Shown here one piece after another: positions 8,149-17,660 of a DNA stretch of 64,000 nucleotides. The notes under the pieces are model-generated. The model searched no databases, was not told the origin of the DNA, and was given only the letters and a program-made list of their open reading frames with translations. How positions within the stretch are numbered: position 1 is the stretch's first letter; the number at the start of each line of letters is the position of its first letter. The DNA is from Cytobacillus sp. NCCP-133. Lineage in GTDB: Bacteria > Bacillota > Bacilli > Bacillales > Cytobacillaceae. The translations under genes and the position numbers were made by a program. The stretch lies in contig NZ_BRVM01000013.1 of NCBI RefSeq assembly GCF_026011715.1, forward strand, positions 52,540-116,539, in the 5' to 3' direction.

Positions 8149-10461
8149 TCAATTAATATCTACATTATGATACGTATTTTGGTCTATACTTCCGATAAAC
8201 AGACAATTTTTACCAAGCGAAAATAATAATAAACGGTGCATGGCTCTGGTACAAGCCGTATAAAAAAGCTTTCTTTCCCTTTCCTTTCTGTATTCTGATG
8301 CATCGAAAATGATCACTGCATCAAACTCAATGCCCTTTGCAAGATAGGATGGTATAACGATGATTCCGCCTTCAAAGGAACCCGTACCTTTTTCGATTAG
8401 CCGCACATTTACCATTTCCTTTAAAATTGAAAAAGCTTCTAGGCTTTCCTTGGCAGTTTTACATATTACTGCTATCGATTGATGTCCCTCATTTTGCAAA
8501 GATTCAATTTCTTTCTGCAGCTGGACATTCCTCACTTCTTTATCCGCTGCTTTTATCACAACAGGCAGATCTCCATTTCGATTAAATGCTTCAATCTTTT
8601 CTCCGCCCGGAATGATGCCTCTTGTAAATTCCACGATTTGCCTGGTTGAACGATAGCTTTTCATGAGGAGAAATGTTTCTTTTTCATTTTCCTCAACAGT
8701 CTCGAAAATGGTCGAATTGCCTGCCTGCTGCAAATAAATGGCCTGATTTATATCTCCAAGCAATGTCATTTTGCTAAATGGGAAAAGTTCACAGATATAG
8801 GCAAATTGCAACGGTGAATAGTCCTGTGCTTCATCAATAAATACATGCCTGATGGATGTATTTGATTTCTTTCCTTCTATCTTATCCTGTATATACAAAT
8901 ATGGGGCTGCATCTTCATAAGGCATTTGAGCGCTGCTTATTTTCATGATGGTTTGTTTGCTTATTTCCTCCCAGTTGTCAGCAGATCCATCCATACCCTT
9001 ATAAAAACCCTCGTAAATAGCAGGCATATCCAAGAATTTATATTGCTTTATTTTTTTCTTAACCGGTTTAAACGCTTTGCTGACAACCATTTTTGCCAGA
9101 TATTTTTCCTCCATCTCCTGGTCATCAAAAGTATACTCTTCTTCTCTTTGTCTTCTTTGGTGCTGTTTGAAAGCTTCCAAATAATCTTCTTTATCCAGGT
9201 ACCCAATCGCTTTCTCTACCCATTCCTTTTTTCGCTCGCGTTTTTCCTGCTGCCTGATCTCGGCCAGAAGCCATTCCTGAATGAGTTGAATCCGATTGGG
9301 AATTGAAAAGGAGGAATCAAGAGAATAAAATTGTTCCGAAATTTGCCTGCTTTTTATTAGAACTTTATCTTTCAAGGAGATATCCCTGAAAACAAGGCCC
9401 TTGTCAGATAGAGTAAGCAAATATTGATCCATCCTTTCTTTAAAGTTTAAATCTGCCTTTAATGCGATTCCTGTCATTCTTATTTTTAAATTTTGATCAT
9501 CTTCAGAAGTAAGGATTTCTTCAAGTTGTGTAAACGGATCTTCTACTTGAAAATCATTTCCTAGCCGATGTGTTAAATATCCCTGGAAGGTCGTTTGTCT
9601 CATGCTTTCTTCTCCCAGCTCGGGTAGGACTGTTGCCACATAGCTGTTGAAAAGAGGATTAGGTGAGAAAAGCATGATATTTTCAGAGTTTAAAGTTTCC
9701 CGGTATCTATATAGCAGGAATGCTGCACGCTGAAGTGCGGCGGATGTTTTTCCGCTGCCTGCAACTCCCTGTACAACAAGAATTTTGCTTCTTTCATTTC
9801 GGATAATTGCATTCTGCTCTTTTTGGATGGTTGCGACGATACTCTTCATCTGAGAATTAGCCTGATTTCCTAGCACTTCCTGAAGAAGCTGATCTCCAAT
9901 TGTAACTCCGGTATCAAACATTCCTTCAATAACACCATTTCGAATGATAAATTGCCGCTTCAACGTCATTTCTCCATGCATCCGTCCGATAGGTGTCCGA
10001 TATTCGGCTGCACCCGGTGAATAATCATAATAAAGGCTTGAAATCGGAGCCCGCCAATCATATATGATAAAATTTTCATCCTTCTCATCCATAAGGGAAG
10101 CAATGCCTAAATAAATGGGCTCTATTTCACTCTCACCTTCTTCTTTAAAGTCAATTCTCCCAAAATATGGCGACTTCTCAAGACGGTTAAGCACTTTTAT
10201 CTGTTTATCTAGATGCCCCTTTATTCTTTCACGTTCGGAGAGCAATTCTGCCTGCTGCTTAATGCTTGTAAAAGTCTCAATAACATCATCCGGTTCATCG
10301 AGATTGACTGTTACATCATCCCAAAACGTTTGCCGTATCTCCCATACATGAGCTCCCACATTCTGAGTCTTTTCCAAGTAGGAACTTATTTTAAACTGGA
10401 TTAGATCGACAATTGAATTTACTCTTTTTTGTTCTGCAGCTTTGTTTTGCATCTCACTCAT
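8149..10461 (-). CDS. helD: RNA polymerase recycling ATPase HelD
   Basis: 770 residues from the ATG at 10461 (GGGGAGTGG just upstream). UvrD/Rep-like superfamily 1 ATPase that removes stalled or post-termination RNA polymerase from DNA. It has the N-terminal coiled coil (RERIKGHLDKQIKVLNRLEK), Walker A VAGSGKTS near residue 235, Walker B/DEAQ as FIDEAQDYSP near 585, and the SF1 motif ACTRAMHR near the end. Length matches the roughly 774 residues of B. subtilis HelD. Lies alone, with a palindromic site about 190 bp upstream. Confidence 0.93.
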   Translation of the reverse strand: MSEMQNKAAEQKRVNSIVDLIQFKISSYLEKTQNVGAHVWEIRQTFWDDVTVNLDEPDDVIETFTSIKQQAELLSERERIKGHLDKQIKVLNRLEKSPYFGRIDFKEEGESEIEPIYLGIASLMDEKDENFIIYDWRAPISSLYYDYSPGAAEYRTPIGRMHGEMTLKRQFIIRNGVIEGMFDTGVTIGDQLLQEVLGNQANSQMKSIVATIQKEQNAIIRNERSKILVVQGVAGSGKTSAALQRAAFLLYRYRETLNSENIMLFSPNPLFNSYVATVLPELGEESMRQTTFQGYLTHRLGNDFQVEDPFTQLEEILTSEDDQNLKIRMTGIALKADLNFKERMDQYLLTLSDKGLVFRDISLKDKVLIKSRQISEQFYSLDSSFSIPNRIQLIQEWLLAEIRQQEKRERKKEWVEKAIGYLDKEDYLEAFKQHQRRQREEEYTFDDQEMEEKYLAKMVVSKAFKPVKKKIKQYKFLDMPAIYEGFYKGMDGSADNWEEISKQTIMKISSAQMPYEDAAPYLYIQDKIEGKKSNTSIRHVFIDEAQDYSPLQFAYICELFPFSKMTLLGDINQAIYLQQAGNSTIFETVEENEKETFLLMKSYRSTRQIVEFTRGIIPGGEKIEAFNRNGDLPVVIKAADKEVRNVQLQKEIESLQNEGHQSIAVICKTAKESLEAFSILKEMVNVRLIEKGTGSFEGGIIVIPSYLAKGIEFDAVIIFDASEYRKERERKLFYTACTRAMHRLLLFSLGKNCLFIGSIDQNTYHNVDIN

Positions 10462-10649
10462 AAAACCACTCCCCGAAAAAAATTGCGGCCATTTTATTGA
10501 CACTGTCAAACCAGATGTGATATGATTAGAGTAGATAATATTATTCATTTTTTGTGAACAATTGAAATAAACCGCGTTTTTTGATTTTAACATGCAATCG
10601 ATTTTTTCACAACGTTTTTATCTAGAAATTCTTAAATTTAACCCACCTG

Positions 10650-10672
10650 TTTACATAATATTATTATGTAAA
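10650..10672. promoter_or_regulatory. Perfect 23-bp palindrome upstream of helD
   Basis: TTTACATAAT and ATTATGTAAA are 10-bp complementary arms around a 3-bp centre. No T-tract follows and the YebC-gene terminator is separate, so a protein-binding site is more likely than a terminator. It does not match the LexA, Fur, GlnR/TnrA or Rex consensus as I know them. Confidence 0.6.
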
Positions 10673-10684
10673 ACAATCTCATCT

Positions 10685-10726
10685 AAAAAAAGGAGTCCAG
10701 CATTAATTTAATGTGGACTCCTTTTT
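10685..10726 (-). terminator. Rho-independent terminator of the YebC-family gene
   Basis: AGGAGTCCA/TGGACTCCT stem with a 14-base loop, flanked by A and T runs on both sides. Confidence 0.9.
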
Positions 10727-10732
10727 ACAAAT

Positions 10733-11452
10733 CTATTCACCTAAATCAACATTATGATAAACTCGCTGAACATCCTCTAAGTCTTCCAGCGCATCAATCA
10801 GTTTTTCGAATTGTGCCTGGGCATCCGGATCCAGTGTCACTTCATTTTGAGGAAGCATTGTCAATTCAGCGACCGTATACTCCAAAATGTCTGCCGTTTT
10901 AAAAGCTTCCTGAACTGCGTGAAATTGATCAGGCTCTGCATAGACAATGATCGTACCATCTTCTTCTAATATATCACGGGCATCAACATCCGCTTCCATT
11001 AAAATTTCAAGCACTTCTTCTTCTGACTTGCCTTCCATTCCAATAACTGCTGTTGAATCAAACATATAGGATACTGATCCGCTCACTCCCATATTGCCGC
11101 CATTTTTCCCGAAGGCAGCACGCACATTGGAAGCTGTACGGTTAACGTTATTTGTTAATGCATCAACAATAACCATAGACCCGTTTGGCCCAAACCCTTC
11201 ATAGCGAAGCTCATCATAATTTTCTTCTGCTCCGCCTTTTGCTTTTTCTAATGCACGGTCGATGATATTTCTTGGTACATTATATGTTTTTGCACGTTCA
11301 AGCACAAATTTTAAAGCTTGGTTTGCTTCTGGATCAGGCTCGCCTTGTTTGGCCACAACATATATTTCAAGTGCAAACTTGGAATATATACGGCTCGTAT
11401 TCGCGTCCTTTGAAGCTTTCTTCTCTTTAATATTATTCCATTTACGGCCCAT
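10733..11452 (-). CDS. YebC/PmpR family protein (YeeI-type)
   Basis: 239 residues from the ATG at 11452; a GTG three codons earlier is possible. The N-terminus [20 protein letters not shown] and the block [16 protein letters not shown] are family hallmarks. It closely resembles B. subtilis YeeI in length and pattern. The family includes transcription regulators and, by recent work on YebC paralogues, factors that help ribosomes through proline-rich stretches. Which role applies here cannot be read from sequence. Monocistronic, with its own terminator. Confidence 0.93.
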   Translation of the reverse strand: MGRKWNNIKEKKASKDANTSRIYSKFALEIYVVAKQGEPDPEANQALKFVLERAKTYNVPRNIIDRALEKAKGGAEENYDELRYEGFGPNGSMVIVDALTNNVNRTASNVRAAFGKNGGNMGVSGSVSYMFDSTAVIGMEGKSEEEVLEILMEADVDARDILEEDGTIIVYAEPDQFHAVQEAFKTADILEYTVAELTMLPQNEVTLDPDAQAQFEKLIDALEDLEDVQRVYHNVDLGE

Positions 11453-11790
11453 ATGTCCCACTCTCTTTCAACTTTGGATCTATCAAAATGTAAAATATTA
11501 TGTAATTCTTCTGCACTTAGAAGAACTCATACTACATTATTATACATCAAATAGCGGGACATTTTCGAGTATATGTTTTTTATCCTTTTAAATTAGAAAC
11601 CAATAAAGTTCAAATTTAAGTTTCATTTCTACGGCCGGAAATGCCATCTGTCCATCTTCCTTTCCTCTTATTTCGTCACACTAAATATTTCATATGTAAT
11701 CATAATCCTGCCTCCCCACTTTTAGCAATACATTTTTGTGAATTTTCGAAATAAAAAACCTCTAAAAATAAGAGGTCAAGCTAATTGTTA
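11453..11790. other. Intergenic region, only a terminator seen
   Basis: 338 bp between the YebC-family gene and the coiled-coil gene. Holds the terminator of the latter and AT-rich promoter-like DNA. A tiny minus-strand frame with GGAGG (MITYEIF...) is too short to call. Confidence 0.5.
11752..11775 (-). terminator. Rho-independent terminator
   Basis: CCTCT/AGAGG stem, six Ts after it on the minus strand. Ends the 11791-12165 gene. Confidence 0.75.
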
Positions 11791-12165
11791 TTAAACTGCT
11801 TTTGAAGATGATTTGCCCTCCATCATGAGGATTGCTTCTTCATTATTAGCAATCTTTGTTAATTGCGCATCATGCCTTTGGTGTATTTGATGAATCTCTT
11901 CACTTAACATTTGCTTTAGTGCAGTCTCTTTCATAATCTCCAAAAAATCCTTCATTTCTTCCCTTTGGAAAGAGTCCAATTTTTCAACGATTTCTTTTAT
12001 ATCTGTCAAATCAATCTGGTTTACCATGACACGGTGTTCAATGCTATCAACTTTCTCCAGGCGGTCTAATCTATGCTCAAGTGTCTTTACATTTTTATCA
12101 ATTTGGATCAGCTGATTCTTAATGTCCTTGCTGCTTTCCAGCAGCTGTTTTAGTAGCTCCTCCAT
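11791..12165 (-). CDS. Coiled-coil protein of unknown function
   Basis: 124 residues from the ATG at 12165, which has GGAGAG upstream; the open frame extends 11 codons further without a ribosome site. Nearly all residues form heptads (LIQIDKNVKTLEHRLDRLEKV), with no membrane segment. It looks like a cytoplasmic oligomerising protein. Not recognised. Own terminator. Confidence 0.65.
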   Translation of the reverse strand: MEELLKQLLESSKDIKNQLIQIDKNVKTLEHRLDRLEKVDSIEHRVMVNQIDLTDIKEIVEKLDSFQREEMKDFLEIMKETALKQMLSEEIHQIHQRHDAQLTKIANNEEAILMMEGKSSSKAV

Positions 12166-12483
12166 AATGATCTCTCCTCGTCTTTTTTTTAGACTCATTT
12201 TATCATCGGCATTTTGCTAAAAGCTGTGGATATTTCGTTACAAATGTATCGAAATGGAAAAGATCAAAAAAAGAGACACAAATGTGCCTCTAATTTGACG
12301 TTAATATTTGCTCCAGCGTTTTTTGAATCTCTTACCCTTCTTTAAAAGATATATAAACTTTACTTTTAGAAAAAACTGTTTTTATTTTCATTCAAATGCC
12401 TGACCAATGAGCCACTCGGCGACTTCGTGTAGGTAATATCAACAATTTTTAAGAGAACAGCGAAAGAAAACATTAGGGGGAGA
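12166..12483. other. Intergenic region with a minus-strand terminator-like hairpin
   Basis: 318 bp. A hairpin at 12268-12290 (AGAGGCACA/TGTGTCTCT on the minus strand, then Ts) follows a 34-codon frame at 12290-12391 that is broken by one TAA. It may be the remains of a very small gene, but it is not called here. Confidence 0.4.
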
Positions 12484-13809
12484 ATGTATTTGTTTGATTC
12501 TATCTGGTTCACTATGGTTTCTTGTGCTTTTTTTATGGGTATGGTTGCCTGGGTTTCTTATTTAAAAACGAAAGCAAAAGTCAGCAATTCAGATGGATAC
12601 TTTTTGGCAGGCCGGGGATTGACAGGAAGATTTATTGCTGGCTCTCTGTTATTGACACTTCCGCCCAGATATTTTGGAAGCAGGTAAACAGCCATAACCC
12701 CAAAAAATTGAATTCAATTGGATCTAGTGAGGACTCTGTACCATTTGGAACCTTTTTACCGGCATGATCTATGCGAATTTATTTTACTGGTCCGCCAACC
12801 AATATGTGATTCAGCGGACATTAGGGGTCAAAAACCTTGCCGAGGGCCAAAAAGGTGTCTTAGTATCGGGCTTTTATAAACTTCTTGTTCCTGTGTTCAT
12901 GTTGATTCCTGGAGTAATAGCTTTTCATCTTTATGGAGATTCCCTAAGATCAGTTGATCTTGCCTATCCTGCATTAATTTCGGAGATTTTGCCTGGATAT
13001 TTGTCAGGTTTTTTCCTTGCCGTCCTCCTTGGAGCTGTTTTCAGTTCATTTAACTCTATATTAAACAGTGCTGCTACCTTGTTTGCTCTTGATATTTATA
13101 AACCCCGTATTAATCCAGAGGCTAATGACCAGAAACTGATTTCTGTCAGCAAATGGTTTGGAACTTTGCTGGCAATTGTTTCTTTATTCATTTCCCCTAT
13201 GCTAATGAATGCTTCAGAAGGATTATGGGATTTAATCAGGAGGTTTACAGGTTTCTTTAATATTCCAATTATTGTGATTGTTCTTGTGGGCATTTTCACA
13301 AAATTTGTTCCGGCAATTGCTGCCAAAGTCATCATCGTCTTTCATGTCATAACCTATTACATGCTAGTATGGGGAGCGGACCAATTATTCGGTTTCACAG
13401 TTCCTATACATTTTATCCATATCTATGCCATCCTGTTTGTGATCGAAGTTACATTAATGCTGGTCATTGGAAGAATCAAGCCTAGAAAATATGTTTACCA
13501 GTTTAAAACTGTCCCAAAAGTAGAGATGATCCCATGGAAATATGCACTTCCCATTTCGGTTATTCTTCTTTCTGCTGTTGCTATTGCCTATGTAACCTTC
13601 TCTCCGGCCGGCCTGGCATATAAAAATGGGATTGTATCTCCAGTATATTGGACTATCATCGGAGGAATTATCATAATCACAGCAGCAATTTCCTGATCGC
13701 ACAAAGATTTTGGTCCATAAAATATGAAAACTATTTGAAAAAGCAAAATCCAGATGTCATTGAAAGCAAAGGAAGGAAAACAAATCTTCATTCTGTGTAT
13801 GTAGAATAG
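12484..13809 (+). pseudogene. Solute:sodium symporter (SSS family), decayed
   Basis: Three fragments of one transporter can be joined. The first (12484-12660) has a TTAGGGGGAG ribosome site, the first transmembrane helix and SDGYFLAGRGLTG. A large internal deletion follows near 12665; several helices are missing. The second (12665-12755) reads FWKQVNSHNPKKLNSIG and ends at a one-base loss in a T run near 12752. The main frame (12764-13696) continues with YANLFYWSANQYVIQRTLG and about eight helices. A further frameshift near 13692 separates the tail ending NLHSVYVE at 13809. An intact member would be about 540 residues. It cannot make a working symporter. Confidence 0.88.
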
Positions 13810-13824
13810 GTACAGCCAATACAA

Positions 13825-13855
13825 ATCTCCAGCTATAAAAACTGGAGATTTTTCG
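13825..13855 (+). terminator. Rho-independent terminator
   Basis: ATCTCCAG/CTGGAGAT stem followed by TTTTTCGTTTT, downstream of the dead symporter gene. Confidence 0.85.
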
Positions 13856-13974
13856 TTTTCTTTTCCAAACAAAGCTACATTAAATTTTTTTGGTCCAATA
13901 TACTGGCCAATATATGGATAGAAAATGAAAAAATGGCAACCATAAGGATAACAATACTCTTGGAGGTGTGATCG

Positions 13975-14196
13975 TTGAACCTGGAAAAGGATATGCAGTT
14001 TGAAATTAAGAGTTGCTTCGCTCCGAATCTTAGCCGTTCCCAAACCCTTAAAATATTGGATGTAACACCAAACAGCATAGTGATTCAAATGGATCGCTCC
14101 AGCGGCCGGGGAGTTTTTCCTGCAGAAAGCTTTCATTATTGGATTAAAAGAGGCTCGCTTATCAAGCTGAATGGCCAACATAGAAGAACATCTTAA
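13975..14196 (+). CDS. Small protein of unknown function
   Basis: 73 residues from TTG, with TTGGAGGTG 6 bases upstream and a terminator right after the stop. The sequence looks like a small beta-rich domain (LKILDVTPNSIVIQMD, then FPAESFHYWIKRGSLIKL). No family recognised. The good ribosome site and terminator support a real gene. Confidence 0.65.
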   Translation: MNLEKDMQFEIKSCFAPNLSRSQTLKILDVTPNSIVIQMDRSSGRGVFPAESFHYWIKRGSLIKLNGQHRRTS

Positions 14197-14224
14197 AACG
14201 CTGGTTTATAGCCAGTGTTTTTTG
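14196..14224 (+). terminator. Rho-independent terminator
   Basis: AAACGCTGG/CCAGTGTTT stem (one G-T pair) and a T run. Overlaps the stop of the small gene. Confidence 0.85.
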
Positions 14225-14342
14225 TTTGCCTGTTGAATTTCAATCATGAAGCTCGCTTTTAAGTATCGGTCATACCGCTGCTCGGTGCATAGACTGTTTA
14301 TTAACCAAACCAGCAGGACTGGATCAAAAGGTATGTGCAGGT

Positions 14343-14489
14343 TTAACATAGCTTGTTTAATATATAAACATGAGTAGATTCAGGAAAAGCATTGCTTCTT
14401 TTGAAGCCATAAGCTATGTAAAATCGATCAGCTTCATCTGTGTCTGTATGCAGAACAATTTGGTCAGTTAGCAATGGCCTGCTCAGCAT
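14343..14489 (-). pseudogene. GNAT acetyltransferase, C-terminal fragment
   Basis: About 48 codons read IVLHTDTDEADRFYIAYGF, the end of the acetyl-CoA-binding fold in GNAT enzymes (beta strand, then Y-GF motif). The N-terminal two thirds are absent; upstream DNA has stops in this frame. A dead remnant in the 359-bp gap between the small gene and the nuclease gene. Confidence 0.7.
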
Positions 14490-14555
14490 TCAGGCAATAT
14501 TCTAATTCCCTAATCAAAGAAAAACCGGCTCTTTAACTCGAGCCGGCCCCTTTCA

Positions 14556-15724
14556 TTATCGTTCACAGGCATAATTGTCTTTATCCCGATCATGATTTGA
14601 GTCATATGCTGGATGTGTAGATGGCACACCATTCGGATAAACCTTTCTTAATTCGGTACAATTTTGATAAGATTCGGATCCTGAAGAAGCCGAATCACTA
14701 GCAGTGGAATTGGTCCCCGAACTTGCTCCGCCTGGAGTGCTTGAAGATCCTGAGCTGGATGAGGAACCGCTAGAACTGCTGCTTCCGCCGGAGGAATCCA
14801 AATCTCCCCTTGTCGTTCCTTCTTTTCCATATGCCCAAAGTCCTTTATTTTCTTCCCTTGCTTCTCTGCTAAACTTTCTAAAGTATTCACTATATTTTAC
14901 ATCCGGGTTATAGGTAGATGGTTCGGCATAACCATTTAAAACTAGCTTTGCGTTAAACATTTTGGTTCGTATCTCGTTTTCATCCATATCATCTACCGGG
15001 ATATCGAGCCAAATGATTCTCAGAAGACGGCCGTATCGGTCTGTATCTGAAACATCTTTTTGCATCCAGACTTGTTTCCCTGTCAACTCGGATGTGGTAT
15101 ATCGGCTGGCCTCTTTACCGTAATCTTCAATTCTTGTAGTCGATTCCGGTGTATTGACGCCAATCAATCGAACTTTTCTTCCATCTGATGTTTCAATCGT
15201 GTCTCCATCGACTACTCTGCCAACTATTATCAGCTCAAGACCAAAGCTTGCAGCTTTCTGTTCCTCTTCCTGCTTCTGTTTTTCTTCTTCTTTCTGTTGT
15301 CTATCTTCTTCTGCCTTCTCTGCTTCTAATCTTGCTTTTTCTTCAGCCTGTTTTTTTTTTCCTCTTCTTTGGCCTTTTCTTCAGCCAGTTTTTCTTGTTT
15401 TTGTATTTCTTGTTTAGCATTTTCGTCTTCTTTAGCTTTTAGCTCTTCGTCCTTCTGTTCTTCCTGTTGAGGTGTATCCTCTATTTCCGGTTCCACTGCC
15501 GTTTCGCTTAAAAATCCAGCAGCCAATGCAACGGACAAAAATAGTCCAGCTGCCATTACCCATCCGGACTTATTAAAATTTGTTTTAGATCGGTGATACT
15601 GACTGCTTAAATATAAACCAACTAAAAATATCACTAATCCGGTTAAAGCAGCTGGTGAAACAATGGTCAAAAGCAACATAAATAATATTGCTATAGTACT
15701 AAAAACCAATCTTACAGCCTTCAC
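14556..15724 (-). pseudogene. Membrane-anchored thermonuclease with Excalibur domain, split at a homopolymer
   Basis: Two overlapping frames form one protein. The first (from 15724) has two membrane segments (residues 5-40, 53-73) and an acidic-basic coiled coil rich in E, K and Q. It goes out of frame at a run of ten bases (15351-15360) and stops at 15326. The second, offset by one base, continues the same coiled coil, then an SNase domain: VVDGDT, VRLIGVNTPE and DRYGRLLRI hold the catalytic Arg-Glu-Arg set. A Ser/Gly linker and a C-terminal Excalibur calcium-binding motif (CTELRKVYPNGV ... DRDKDNYACE) follow. Whole length would be about 390 residues, facing outside. The break may be a mutation, a sequencing error, or real slippage; see findings. 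Confidence 0.8.
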
Positions 15725-15802
15725 TCAATCATTCTCCCCTATTAAAAATTTTCCTTTGTAAGTATATCGTAAATCTGCTTTATACTTTTATCCAATTTAT
15801 TC

Positions 15803-15844
15803 CATAAAACAAATAACACCAATTCCCTTTCGAATTGGTGTTAT
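15803..15844 (-). terminator. Terminator-like hairpin after sdaAA
   Basis: ATAACACCAATTC pairs over 13 bp with GAATTGGTGTTAT; the downstream minus-strand flank is TTTGTTTT. Confidence 0.8.
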
Positions 15845-15866
15845 CGAAAATAAAACACAGGATAAG

Positions 15867-16745
15867 CTATTTCATTTTCCCGAAAATTTGTTCCTGCAGC
15901 CTTCTGCCTGTCGGAGTAGCTGCCAAACCGCCTTCTGCTGTTTCCCTAAGTGCAGACGGCATGGTCTGGCCGATCTGGAACATCGCATGAATCACTTCAT
16001 CACAAGGGATTCTGCTTGTAATCCCTGCCAGTGCCATGTCAGCTGCTGTCATAGCATTTGAGGCACCCATCGCATTTCTTTTAACACAAGGAACTTCGAC
16101 TAGTCCGGCAACCGGATCACAAACCAGTCCCAGCATATTTTTCAAAGTGATGGCCATTGCTTCAGCTGCCTGACTAGGTGTTCCCCCAGCCATTTCCACG
16201 ATGGATGCAGCAGCCATCCCACTTGCTGAACCAACTTCTGCCTGACAGCCGCCAGCTGCACCTGAGATGGATGCATTATTCGCTACAACAAACCCGAATG
16301 CTGCTGAAGTAAAAAGGAATTCAATCATTTCTATACGAGTAGGATTCAGTACTTCTTTTACTGCGAAAAGCGTACCAGGAACAACTCCGGCAGAACCAGC
16401 TGTCGGTGTGGCACAGATCGTACCCATTGCAGCATTTACCTCATTTGTTGCAACCGCTTTACTGACCGCATCTAAAAGAATATGGCCGGATAATGCTTTT
16501 CCGCTTTTAATATATTTTTGCAGCAGAACAGCGTCTCCTCCGGTCAATCCCGTAACAGATGTCACTCCATTTAGGCCACGCTCCACTGCCTGTTCCATAA
16601 CTGTCAGGTTACGGTCCATCTTTTCAAAAATCTCCTCGCGTGTCCGGCCAGTAACCTCTATTTCCTGCTGAATCATAATTTCAGCGATTTTCACACTTTT
16701 ATTTTCAGCGAGCTCAACAAGCTCTGCGACATTTCTGAATAGCAT
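15867..16745 (-). CDS. sdaAA: L-serine dehydratase, alpha subunit
   Basis: 292 residues from the ATG at 16745 (AGGAGGG 8 bases upstream); an earlier in-frame ATG has no such site. Together with SdaAB it converts L-serine to pyruvate and ammonia using an oxygen-sensitive [4Fe-4S] cluster. Cluster cysteines are visible in TICATPTAGSAG, LVCDPVAG and VPCVKRN. Usual length for the bacillar two-chain enzyme. Follows sdaAB after about 116 bp. Confidence 0.96.
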   Translation of the reverse strand: MLFRNVAELVELAENKSVKIAEIMIQQEIEVTGRTREEIFEKMDRNLTVMEQAVERGLNGVTSVTGLTGGDAVLLQKYIKSGKALSGHILLDAVSKAVATNEVNAAMGTICATPTAGSAGVVPGTLFAVKEVLNPTRIEMIEFLFTSAAFGFVVANNASISGAAGGCQAEVGSASGMAAASIVEMAGGTPSQAAEAMAITLKNMLGLVCDPVAGLVEVPCVKRNAMGASNAMTAADMALAGITSRIPCDEVIHAMFQIGQTMPSALRETAEGGLAATPTGRRLQEQIFGKMK

Positions 16746-16861
16746 AAGTCTTTCCCTCCTGATGCCCAGCATCCTAATCATAGAAGCATAAAAAGTCCGG
16801 AATACAGCTGTCTAATACTGAGCCAGCCTTCCATGCTCTTTCTTGTCTTACTTTTTTCCTA

Positions 16862-17524
16862 TTAATCTACCATCCTGATAATTTGCGTAATATTAGGAAG
16901 CCCTTCCAGTTCAGCTATTACATGTTCATCAATCTTCTGATCGACTTCAATGACCATAATCGCCATCTTACCTTTTTCTCTGCGGGAAACCTCCATATGC
17001 CCAATATTAATTTGGTGTTTTGATAAGATATTCGTAACAGCAGAGATTACCCCGAACTGATCATTATGCACAACGAGAATGGCTGGATGTTCACCAGACA
17101 ATTTCAGTTCGAAAGAATTCAGCTCCGTTATTTCAATCGTACCGCCGCCGATCGAAATTCCAACAAGCTCAAGCTCCCGATCTCCTTCATTCAGCTTGAT
17201 TCTTACGGTATTAGGATGGTCTGTCACTGTATCCTCTACAATAAAAACCACTTCAATCCCTGCCTTTTCTGCTAATTGCAGGGCAGATGGAATACGCTCA
17301 TCGAATGTATCAAAATCAAGAATTCCGCCAACAATCGCCACATCCGTTCCATGGCCTTTGTATGTCTTGGCGAAAGAACCGTATAAAGAAATCTCCGCTT
17401 TAGCTGGCGGCTTTCCAAAAAGGGTGCGGGCAACACGGCCAATTCGAGCAGCACCAGCTGTATGTGAACTTGATGGCCCAATCATCACAGGACCGATAAT
17501 ATCAAACGCAGATCTATATTTCAT
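16862..17524 (-). CDS. sdaAB: L-serine dehydratase, beta subunit
   Basis: 220 residues. The N-terminal domain has the substrate-serine motif GPSSSHTAGAARIG near residue 16. The C-terminal part is an ACT domain (HPAILVVHNDQFGVISAVTNIL, then INIGHMEVSRREKG), which usually binds L-serine allosterically or structurally. Upstream of sdaAA in the same direction, and downstream of a YheO-type regulator that may control the pair. Confidence 0.96.
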   Translation of the reverse strand: MKYRSAFDIIGPVMIGPSSSHTAGAARIGRVARTLFGKPPAKAEISLYGSFAKTYKGHGTDVAIVGGILDFDTFDERIPSALQLAEKAGIEVVFIVEDTVTDHPNTVRIKLNEGDRELELVGISIGGGTIEITELNSFELKLSGEHPAILVVHNDQFGVISAVTNILSKHQINIGHMEVSRREKGKMAIMVIEVDQKIDEHVIAELEGLPNITQIIRMVD

Positions 17525-17660
17525 TTTATGTGCCCCTTTACTATAATGTTGAAATTCTATTTTTTAGCGGCAAAATTTAATTGTATCAGCTTTTTCATAT
17601 GAATAAAATCATTTATCTACTGTGCCAAAGCTGATTATATTCCAAAAGAAAAAACATGCA

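Noticed and set aside
11262..11591. Plus-strand frame antisense to the start of the YebC-family gene
   Set aside because: Lies opposite a conserved gene and its promoter, with no start signals.
12290..12391. 34-codon minus-strand frame with one internal TAA, followed by a hairpin
   Set aside because: No good ribosome site and no recognised family; could be chance coding-like sequence. Not called as a gene.
14704..15442. Long plus-strand frames rich in Ser, Leu and Phe opposite the nuclease gene
   Set aside because: They are antisense shadows of Glu/Lys- and Ser-rich coding repeats; no ribosome sites and no plausible protein.
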